From Dolomedes plantarius (taxonomy: Eukaryota; Arthropoda; Arachnida; Araneae; Dolomedidae), in contig OU015496.1 in assembly GCA_907164885.2 (NCBI GenBank), positions 108,720,707 to 108,784,706 of the forward strand: 64,000 nucleotides of DNA. The letters run 5' to 3'. How positions within the stretch are numbered: the stretch's first letter is position 1; each line of letters begins with the position of its first letter. Position numbers and translations under genes: made by a program. The notes under the pieces were generated by a model that did not search any database, was not told the DNA's origin, and was given only the letters and a program-made list of their open reading frames with translations. Shown here one piece after another: positions 55,697-64,000 of this stretch.

Positions 55697-56533
55697 GGGC
55701 CTGTTCACATAGAATCCGTCAGCGTCAGAGTTACTCGTATTGACATATTTTAAACCAATCACTGATGATAGCAATTCCGTGGCTAATCGTTTGGAGGTTT
55801 GTAATTGTTTAAATTCGAGGGTTGTAAATAAAGTACTGGTAACATACTCGTAAAGCATTTTTTTAATGAACGTACATGCAAAATTACATTAGTTTCCTTC
55901 AATATAATCACCAGCAAAGTCTTGTACCTTTTGAAAGATGTCAGGAAGCCATAGGAAACCCTTGGCAAGGTGTTGTGTATTGATGTCAGCGCCCTATTGC
56001 TCGGATCACAGTCGGCATCACAACACGTCAGGAAATCTGATGCCTCGAAGGGGTTCTTTCAACTTAGGAAAGAGGTCGTGTCAGGGGAGTACGGAGGTTG
56101 TTCCAACAACTCCTAAGATCGCCGTCGCAAAAGATCCTCTACAAATCGTGCAATACGACAACGAGCATTATCATTCAACACGATAGGGACATTGTCTCGC
56201 AATAAACATGGACGTTTGCGCCGTATAGCCGGGCGTAGATGGTACTGTAGCAACGAGTAACCTCGATTTTAATCCCCTACCGCTGATCGCTTTTTGTAAA
56301 CATGTTTTAGAGCGGTAGAAACGACACTTCAACGTCACGCAGCAACTACCCTCTCTACTGGATCGACGGTTTTATGCACTGTACACATTGACAACAGCTC
56401 TACCTCACTCCTCCGATATCCTGTTTGCGCATGCCCGGAGTTCAACGACTTTCTGGGCTACGTTGCCACTACTTTATTTGCAACCCACGTATGTTTCAAT
56501 AACTGAAGCTAAAGGATTCTATGTGACCAGGCC
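55697..56533. mobile_element. GGGCCTGTTCACATAG element with mariner insert
   Basis: The left end GGGCCTGTTCACATAGAATC is mirrored by GATTCTATGTGACCAGGCCC at the right. The same termini bound the short MITE at 47770. Most of the 837-bp interior is a degenerate mariner copy. Confidence 0.75.
55825..56495 (-). pseudogene. Mariner transposase remnant
   Basis: Inverted ends GGTTGTAAATAAAGTACTGG and the inverse of CCACTACTTTATTTGCAACC bound it. On the minus strand broken frames read IVLNDNARCRIARFVEDLL, then QPPYSPDTTS, and, in other frames, KNPFEASDFLT and a final AGDYIEGN. PPYSPDxxPCDFxLF and the GDYIEG end are typical of mariner relatives. Many frameshifts and stops; the N-terminal half is missing. 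Confidence 0.65.
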
Positions 56534-56612
56534 CTTAATGTGTTTATGTGGCCTCGTGCTTAGGGAGTGTCTAAAGTCAGATTTAGACATGCCACTGAGC
56601 ATGCGCAGAAAG

Positions 56613-58141
56613 CAATTTTTTTGAATTGCAAATTATCGCTAATGAATAGAAATTGCGCTTACAAAATCGAAATTCGACACATCTATAGATTAAAATCTTT
56701 CCTTTAAGACCAAAATGAAATAAATTGATACAGTAGTTTTCTCTCACGTATTGCCTAAAAATCGGCTTAGCACATTGAATATACAGATTCTAATTTTAAT
56801 GTTTTTTTTCTGCTTCTAACGAATTTTCCACGCAGTCCCTTGCGGAAAGTATGTAACGAGATCCACCTTAGCATACTCAAACAACTTATGAAATATGTAT
56901 CTCTTTTTTCTCCAAGCGCAATGTAAAGTTTTCGTTATTAATTGCGAAATTATAAAGTTTACCAGTTTCAATGACAAGTAACAATATTGAAATAAATAAT
57001 CTCTAATGTGTCTTTCGCGCACTATGCAGATTTATCTATAGCTAAGTTAACTGAACGCAGTTTACTCAAAGTAATAAATTTACGAATATATTCATGGTAA
57101 ACTTAACCCGAAATCAATAAAAAAAGATTATCCATCGTGAATGAAAAACGGCGAAAAATTCTTCAGGTTATTGCAGCAAATAAATATTTTACATCGTATC
57201 AGTCAAAAAAAATTGTATAAGAAATTTTAATATATTTCCACTACGACGCACCAAGGAAACGATAAAAATTTAATTTTAGACTGACTTTTTGCCATAAATT
57301 TAAGACTCAGTATCTATTAGTAGTAGCTTCTTTTTGTAAAGCTTTAAGACACATATTGGCGCTTCAAAATGATGGTTCGTTTAAGCGCAGTTTTTGTTAA
57401 CAGTGAACGACATCTGTTTACACTATTTTCGGATATTTGGAAAATAAAAAAAATTTGGTTTTCATAAAGTATAAAAAAAAGTAACACAATTTTGAAATGC
57501 ATAAACACATATTAGTTCCTTCCTTTAAGGGTGAAATAATGAATATTCTATAGCAGAATTCGCAATAAGCATATTTTCCTTTCTCACATCATATTTGTCT
57601 CGAAAATTCATTTCATATTTCGCGTTCACAGTCAGGAGCAGAACTTTGACAAAAGGAAATTGACAAAAAGGAAAAAAAAAGGCAAAAATGGAAGAAATGA
57701 AAATAGACTCTTCGCAGCTTTGGCGACATAAAATTTTGAGAGGGGGGTAAACAGAACTTGTTTGCTTAAAAGCAATAATCGTGAAATAATATTTTTAGAA
57801 GTGTCGAGGGTCACAATTTATCACGATGTAACGAACTAAAAGTCAGGAATAAATTAGAAACCAATGACTGGCGTTAAATTAAGTGCTTATAAGGAACGCA
57901 TTTATTTATTTTTTTCATTTCGTGGCGCCACAAGACGAGGGCTATCTGCCAAGCGACTGAAACTTAGAGTACTTACTAAAGGGTGAATTCAAGGAAAACT
58001 ATATAAATTCAGTTAGACTGAATTCCATGTTTATCCAAATTTTTGTGCATTTTTGTGAAATTCCTATGATAATCATCAAGTGAGATGACGTTTATGTTTT
58101 CTATATTTTGTTTCCAATAGATTACATTCAATATATCGACT
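56613..58141. other. Spacer, no gene seen
   Basis: AT-rich, no recognisable frames or terminal repeats. Confidence 0.5.
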
Positions 58142-58270
58142 TGTGGTGGCCCCGTGGTACAGCATGCTGGTTTTCGGTGTAGAGGGTGCTTAGACCGAAT
58201 ACCAGCGTCGAGCCACTGAAAATGCCTCCGTTTGTGTAGTCCCTTCATACGGGGTAATGCTGTTCGCCTA
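58142..58270 (+). repeat. tRNA-like SINE head of another family
   Basis: GGTGGCCCCGTGGTACAGC resembles an A box and TTAGACCGAATACCAG a degraded B box, followed by AATGCCTCCGTTTGTGTAG. The body differs from the main SINE family, apart from a short CCTCCGT word. Confidence 0.45.
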
Positions 58271-58602
58271 TAAGGTGCACCCCATAATAAAATGGACAGT
58301 AAACTGCGGTGTAGTATAGGTGAATGTTTGACGACAAGTGCCTCCGCATTGGTTAAAAAAACACTCCAAATACAAATGTTAAGCAACAAATATTAAAACA
58401 TATCAAATTTAATCTGATCCGAAGATTAAATAAGATCTTTTTGATCAAATATATCGGTAAAAATAACAGAATATAACCTCTGCTTTGAATATTAGAATAA
58501 CAGATATGATCGTATTAATAAAAGTAAAATACTTTGGATTATATATTTGTCGGATTATATATTTGGACTAAATATTTGCTGATGACTAATACTGAAAACA
58601 AT

Positions 58603-58951
58603 GGGCTGGAGGTAGCCTAGAAGTAGCGCACCGGCTTCCGGTGCTGAGAGTACTCGGATCAAATCCCTAAGACATCATAAAATACTTCCGTGTCTAGGCC
58701 GGATATAGACACGCTAAATCCGTAGACCCGAAAGTCCCTCTATGATGTCAAAGATGTTGGGAGAGGGTACGATCTCCCAGATGTCATCCCCTGCGAGTGC
58801 TTGGTCAAAATTGTGGTAGAACCTGGCTAAATCGGACACCGATCCTTGTGGTGTCATAATAAACCTGGAGCCGCACCCTCGACCCACTAACCTATATGGA
58901 GCTGGTCTGGAATACAATTCCAGCCAGGACGCATTAGAAACAACAACAACT
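58603..58951 (+). mobile_element. tRNA-derived SINE, copy 4
   Basis: GGAGGTAGCCTAGAAGTAGC and GGATCAAATCCC (B box with a mutated G) lead into CTTCCGTGTCTAGGCCGGAT, TTGGTCAAAATTG and CCTTGTGGTGTCATAATAAA, ending in AACAACAACAACTG. The 3' third matches the fragment at 10816. Confidence 0.85.
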
Positions 58952-60261
58952 GTAAACATTAACGTATATTAATGTTTTTCCTTTGAAACACAAAGAAGAG
59001 AAACGCCGTAAAACATTGAAAAAATTCCAAAAAGATTATGACCCATAACACCTTATAAAACTTCCCAGCTCTATGTTTCTAGTAAATTTCCCCGATCTCA
59101 TCAATTCAATTACCTAGTAAGAAAACAAAACAAACAAAAACAGATATCCAGCGATTCCAGAAATGTATTAATATGCATCATATCTTGTCAATTGTTTAAA
59201 GACAGAACTATTTTCATAACTGATAAGAGATTGCCCAAAACTCTTCTTCAGCTTCGAACAGAAAATCACATAAATGTAATAAAAATAATTATCAGTCTTT
59301 TCTGCAAATCCAGCAGATTTGTAAGGTTAACTCTTTAAGTCCCATTACGGTAATTAATTAGATTGTCCTAGCCAGAAAATGAGTCTCAAGACCATACTTA
59401 TGCCGGACGCGTATCGTCTTATTCGATTATCGGCCTCTCGTATCTTCTTTCTCCAGTTGCTGACCCATGTGACAGGCACATGGGAAAAGAGGAGAGGATA
59501 CACATCCTTCCTGATTTGATTCACAAACGTACAACGTACATTATGGAGATTTTTTACAAAAGATTCTGATTACTTCACAAAAAATAACATGAAACTCACA
59601 GCTAATTTCTGTATACTGAAAAACATGGCAATTAGATTAAAGAAGATATTTTCTCAAAAGAATTTAGAAATCATAGCCCAAGGACATATTTATTTAAAGA
59701 CTATCTTGGTGAAACCCCAGTGTTATGTTGTTAGTTTTTATTTGACAATTGATAAATTACAATAATATTCAACAGTTTTTATCTAGAAAAAAACCCTTTT
59801 ATTTTCTTTATTAAATAATCAGAGTTATTTGATATCTTAATACAAATCTTTCTCAATACCGACAGTGTCTTAGTTGAGAAAGCAGTTAGAAATACATATA
59901 TCAGAAGAATTTTTTCAGGTAGATTTCAGAAGAATTTTTTCAGGTCTCTGCAATAGATCATTGGTTTTTTTTATAAAATAATCGTGTGTCAGGTTCAATA
60001 TATTTGACATGTTGGTTTTCGAGATATTTGATAGAGTTAATTCATGTTTAATTGGGTTTATTGCTATATTTATCTATTTTTCTTTCCGCTAACTTGAGAT
60101 TTGATTGTTTTCGAAACTGATTCGAAAAAAAGGGAATCGGTGCCTCGCGTTTTCAGGGAATTCTGGATTATATTATATTTATTTCGGATTTTTAAAAGTT
60201 ATTTTTTGTGGAATGATCATACCATATTTCAACAAATATGTCTTTAAAGATAATGAATATA
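58952..60261. other. Spacer, no gene seen
   Basis: AT-rich. A 20-base word (AGAAGAATTTTTTCAGGT) is repeated at 59903-59921 and 59928-59946. Confidence 0.5.
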
Positions 60262-61674
60262 CACTCATGGACAAATAAATTAGCGCACCAAGAAATAATT
60301 GCGGGATCGTAACGAATCTTGCAATGAAGGTACATGTCGGGGAGATATACGAATGATTAGAAATGCAGCGTGATTGCGCATTACGTATAGCCGGTAGAGG
60401 GCGTTGAACATCGAACTCTGTGGAGTATAAAACAGGTAACCAAAGCTTCTTTGAGTGTGCTAAATCATTTACAAAGGAAGAGCTGAGATAGACATGCCAT
60501 TACGCCGTGTTCGAAGACAATATAAGCAGTTGTCGCAGTTTGAGAGGGGGAGAATCGTCGGGATGATGGAAGCTGGGTGGTCAGCTAGGCGAGTAGCTCG
60601 TCAATTAGGCCGCTCTGATTGTGCTGTGAGGAGGTCTTGGGACCAGTGGACCCGAGAGATGTCATGTACACGAAGACCAGGCTCAGTGCGCCCTCCACAG
60701 ACCAGTCGTCTAGAAGACAGTCATATCGTAAGAAATGCACGCGTACAGCCAAATGCTGCATCGGCCGCCATCCAGGCACAGGTAGCACCTTCACTAGGGG
60801 CCTCTGTGTCTTCTCGAACGATACGAAGGCGCCTGGCTGAAGGACAGTTGGTATCGCGGCACCCATTATGTGTGCTGCCCTTAACGCCCACCCATCGAGG
60901 CCTCCGTTTGGAGTTTTGCCGCGCACGAGGAAACTGGACTGCAGCGGAATGGAACCATGTCGTCTTTAGCGACGAATCCAGATTCAATCTCGGCAGTGAT
61001 GACAATCGTGTTCGTGTGTGGAGAGCCCGTGGTGAACGCTTCAATCCTCCCTTTGCTGTACAGCGACACATCGCTCCCACAGCTGGTGTGATGGTATGGG
61101 GTGCCATTGGCTACAATACACGGTCACCCCTAGTATTGTTCCGTGGCACCATGACAGCCCAGCGGTATGTTCATGAAATCCTGCAACCACACGTGTTGCC
61201 ACTCATGCAACGGCTCCCAGGAGCCATTTTTCAACAAGACAATGCTCGACCTCATACGGCAAGGGTGTCCCAAGACTGTCTCCGCACTGTTACTACCCTT
61301 CCTTGGCCTGACCGATCCCCAAATTTGTCTCCAATCGAGCATATCTGGAATCATTTGGGACGACGAGTTGGGCATCCCACGAGTTTGAACGAACTAGAGG
61401 CAAGGTTACAGCAAATATGGAACGAAATGTCTCAAGACATCATACAGAACTTGTATGACTCAATGCCCGATCGTATCGCATCGTGCATTCGCGCTAGAGG
61501 GGGTCCAACGGAGTATTAACTCCTCCGTTCTTTTGCCTTTTTCTCTGAAATAAATTATCCTTTTTCTTTGATTTTCTTATCATTTACTTATGTCAAAGTA
61601 GTCATTACGTATGTAAAATTTCGTTTCATTTTGACGACTCCTTCTTGGTGCGCTAATTTTTTTGTCCATCAGTG
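60262..61674 (+). mobile_element. Intact Tc1-like element, DD32E spacing
   Basis: CACTCATGGACAAATAAATT and AATTTTTTTGTCCATCAGTG are the ends, with AGCGCACCAAGAA continuing the inverted match; TA flanks both (60260-60261, 61675-61676). It is 1413 bp. Confidence 0.93.
60494..61519 (+). CDS. Tc1-like transposase, uninterrupted (341 aa)
   Basis: MPLRRVRRQYKQLSQFERGR opens the frame. HTH: MEAGWSARRVARQLGRSDCA; a second HTH: ASVSSRTIRRRLAEGQL; catalytic blocks FSDESRFNL, VMVWGAIGYN, IFQQDNARPHTA and SPNLSPIEHIWNH; end GGPTEY. I count 32 residues between the last D and E, two fewer than classical Tc1, and SPN replaces SPD. There is no stop or frameshift, and a TATA-like GAGTATAAAACAGG lies about 65 bases upstream, so expression is possible. 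It would move elements with CACTSATGGACAAA ends into TA sites. Confidence 0.92.
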   Translation: MPLRRVRRQYKQLSQFERGRIVGMMEAGWSARRVARQLGRSDCAVRRSWDQWTREMSCTRRPGSVRPPQTSRLEDSHIVRNARVQPNAASAAIQAQVAPSLGASVSSRTIRRRLAEGQLVSRHPLCVLPLTPTHRGLRLEFCRARGNWTAAEWNHVVFSDESRFNLGSDDNRVRVWRARGERFNPPFAVQRHIAPTAGVMVWGAIGYNTRSPLVLFRGTMTAQRYVHEILQPHVLPLMQRLPGAIFQQDNARPHTARVSQDCLRTVTTLPWPDRSPNLSPIEHIWNHLGRRVGHPTSLNELEARLQQIWNEMSQDIIQNLYDSMPDRIASCIRARGGPTEY

Positions 61675-61757
61675 TATATGTTTTAATGTCACAAATTAAT
61701 TGGCCAGTTAAATGAGTCGGTAATACAACTCTTGATAACTGGTTGCTGGTTAATTAG

Positions 61758-62490
61758 TCTGTATATATAAAACAGTTCAGTGACTGACTGACTGACTGAC
61801 AGATAATGCACAGACCAAACCACTGGACCTAAAAGGCTGAAATTTTGTATAGCGATTCTTCTTATAATATAATGGTGCACTAAGAAAGATTTTTGAAAAA
61901 TTCTTCTTAGCTTAATTCTTCTTAGCATTTTTAATCAGTTTTTGTAACTTTTCTTAGGATTGCATTTGAAATGATAATCTAAGGGTTATAAAATTTATAT
62001 CACGAGAAAGATCAGAAAAATTCCTTTAGCATGAAATATTTTTCGAATCGTTACCTCCATTTTCTGATTTTTGGGGAATTTTTATAGATTAAATTTTTAG
62101 AATTTAACTTATTAAATGCTGATCACGTCGTTTCTTTCCTTTTTTTTTTGGTACTTTAAATTAATTTTGTTATGCACGTGCATAACAACGAAATAAATTG
62201 ACAAAACATATTGAAATATGGTAAAAGATAAAATTTAACCACTAGACTAATTGAGATGGAAGTTTTTTAAGAATTTAATTCAAAACATTATGTTTTATGG
62301 ATATTAACATACAAAATAATTGCATACATTGGCCGTTGTATTTAATTTAAATATTTGCTTCTGCATTATTTTGCCTATAAAAATATCCGTTACGATTTTT
62401 TATAAATATATATATTGGCATTAATTGCATACATTAACCGTTGTATTTAATCTGAATGTACTCCGTAGCGAAGCACTGGCATTCAGCTAG
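61758..62490 (+). mobile_element. Complete Helentron-type non-autonomous element
   Basis: Starts TCTGTATATATAAAACAGTT with (GACT)n and ends CCGTAGCGAAGCACTGGCATTCAGCTAG. It is the uninterrupted counterpart of the minus-strand insertion at 32946-37935 and shows its original 5' to 3' order. An internal palindrome TTATGCACGTGCATAA lies at 62170-62185. It has no coding capacity. Confidence 0.72.
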
Positions 62491-62627
62491 TTCGTAATAT
62501 TGCTCTAGAATGATAAGTGGTTAGGTGTCAAGTAATCCGGCTGTTTTTTTCTAAACGCAATTTCCAGCTCTTGAAAGGTGGCTGGTTACTGGTTACATAG
62601 TCTATCATCCACACCTAAAATTGTAAC

Positions 62628-63104
62628 TTGATCAGAAAATTTCACATGATCTGGAACCTAGGGGTTCCAGAATACCTTTGGGATATTTGTCGAGCTGTCA
62701 CAAATGGAAACTGCTCATCAAGTTTGTCACTAAAGCACCCTGTGAAAATGTCTCATGCACGTTTGCTAACAACTGCAAATCGAATAATGAGTTTATACAT
62801 TAGCTCTTCAGAGCCTTCAAACCAACTTCAAATTCTGGTAGATTTCATCATGAAAATGCACGCACCTGTGTGATTCACAGTCAAACCAAATACATATTGC
62901 ACGGATAGTCCACGAAATTTGTGGATGACGATAAACGTCTCGCGCTAATTTATAAATGAATTAAAGACTGTAGTCGCTCCCATTATCCAGAGAAATAGCT
63001 ACTTCGGGTACCCGGAAGCAATGATCTAGTCAATGATCACAGACGACAAACAGCCCATCCGAGAACTTGGACTGCGTAGGATTTTACAAGCAAGAAAGGA
63101 ATAA
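62628..63104 (+). pseudogene. Fragment of the GCDGT repetitive-family gene
   Basis: PEYLWDICRAVTNGNCSSSL, SLKHPVKMSHARLLTTANRI and LVDFIMKMHAPV, then, in broken frames, VVAPIIQRNSYFGYPEAMI and REQ-like IRELGLRRILQARKE to about 63104. This is the middle of the same family as 17987-19125, but from a clearly different subfamily (only partial residue identity). Stops after HAPV and PEAMI. Confidence 0.7.
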
Positions 63105-63150
63105 AAGGAAGGAATTAGACAATACAACATTCTGTCACTCAACTTCGAGG

Positions 63151-63471
<321 letters not shown>

Positions 63472-63473
63472 TA

Positions 63474-64000
63474 CACTCACGAGCCAAAACATTATGACCA
63501 CCTGTCAATAACGAGTTGGCCCACATCATCCGTCAGCTGCCGTCCCATGACATCCCAAATGTGTTCTATCGGATTGAGATCCGGTGAGTTAGGCGGCCAG
63601 GACATTAACTGGAATTAAGCATGATGTTCCTGGAACCACTCCAACACAATTTTAGCCTTGTGACACCGGGCGTTGTCCTGTTGGAACATTCCATTTCCAG
63701 CTGGAAAAACAGAGGCCATGTAAGGGTGCAACTGGCCCGCAATGATGTTCAGATACCCTGTAGCATTCATGGTCTGCTCTACCACAACTACGGGTCCCAG
63801 AGACGCCCAAGAGAACGTCCCCCAAAGCATAATACCGCCATCACCGGTCTGTGTATGACCTACTGTACATTGAGCGAGCAACAGTTCGCCTGGAAGACGG
63901 CGTATCCTGAAACGGCCATCGGCGTGATGAATGACAAACCGTGATTCATCTGACCAGGCAACTCTCTCCCACTGATCCATGGACCAGTCGCGATGTTCCC
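63474..64000 (-). mobile_element. Partial Tc1-like element (same family as 36702), cut by window end
   Basis: CACTCACGAGCCAAAACATT after TA (63472-63473) begins a copy closely similar to 36702-37361. About 130 bp (36760-36890 in that copy) is deleted near 63525, removing the 3' end of the transposase gene. The rest runs off the window. Confidence 0.93.
63525..64000 (-). pseudogene. DD36E transposase, 3'-deleted and with stop
   Basis: The minus-strand frame [20 protein letters not shown] runs through IMLWGTFSW and MFQQDNARCHKAKIV. At EWFQEHHA a GAA has become TAA (near 63618). Past that stop, [13 protein letters not shown] is still readable before the deletion removes the last ~45 residues. 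It cannot yield an active enzyme. Confidence 0.9.

Larger units (their letters stand above)
55625..56612. repeat. Direct repeats flanking the GGGCCTGTTCACATAG element
   Basis: About 55630-55692 and 56540-56612 share TATG.GG.CTCGTGCTTAG, then TCTAAA..CAGATT and CACTGAGCATGCGCAGAAA. The intervening element replaced or split a tandem repeat, or the duplication arose with it. Confidence 0.65.

Overview
The window is AT-rich eukaryotic DNA, most likely from an arthropod and probably a spider or another chelicerate; that placement is an inference. It rests on the density of Tc1/mariner relatives, SINEs with (AAC)n tails, Helentron-type ends, decayed copies of repetitive arthropod protein families, very long (TA)n tracts and GT-AG introns. 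There is no prokaryotic organisation. Almost all recognisable coding sequence belongs to mobile elements. The one convincing host gene is a small three-exon gene on the minus strand (16661 to 14584), with a poly(A) signal and good splice sites, which could encode about 61 residues.

Layout. 1-1.5 kb: decayed FEN/PIN-like plus CXC-domain repeat gene. 1.8-7 kb: TTAA-flanked inverted repeat, a SINE and a pogo-like MITE. 7.1-9 kb: broken Penelope-like reverse transcriptase. 10.2-10.9 kb: SINE with a shared 3' extension. 11.6-13.3 kb: dead Tc1 with long inverted repeats, followed by a GC-rich island. 14.5-16.7 kb: the small spliced gene. 17.1-19.3 kb: two copies of a repetitive RNase H-like protein family arranged as a large inverted repeat. 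20.8-23.6 kb: a second GC-rich island, (TA)n tracts with a shared flank, and a Harbinger-like MITE. 24.4-25.6 kb: Tc1 (DD36E spacing) inserted in a LINE fragment. 27-31.7 kb: MITEs, a solo LTR inside a Helentron-like element, a hAT MITE with a perfect 8-bp target duplication, and a mariner remnant. 32.8-38.1 kb: a tandem ~135-bp repeat split by a Helentron-like insertion, which itself holds a minisatellite-bearing Helentron and an intact Tc1. 41.8-46.3 kb: pogo-like MITE, SINE and two dead Tc1 elements. 46.7-52.7 kb: a truncated copia element, itself hit by a MITE, an unknown insert and an intact Tc1. 53.5-56.6 kb: two unidentified broken minus-strand reading frames separated by a TTAA MITE, then a MITE carrying a mariner remnant. 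58-64 kb: SINEs, an intact Tc1 (DD32E spacing), a Helentron-type element, another repetitive-family fragment, a hAT end and a partial Tc1 cut by the window edge.

The sequence reads as successive insertions, and the order can often be recovered from intact target-site duplications. Three Tc1-type transposase frames are uninterrupted (36733-37773 minus, 50890-51930 plus, 60494-61519 plus). The remaining mobile-element coding sequences carry stops, frameshifts or truncations. I see no multi-gene cellular system. The items most worth following up are the small spliced gene, the inverted duplication at 17-19 kb, the nested Helentron with its periodic C6/G6 hairpins, the repeats attached to (TA)n tracts, and the unidentified frames at 53.5-55.3 kb.
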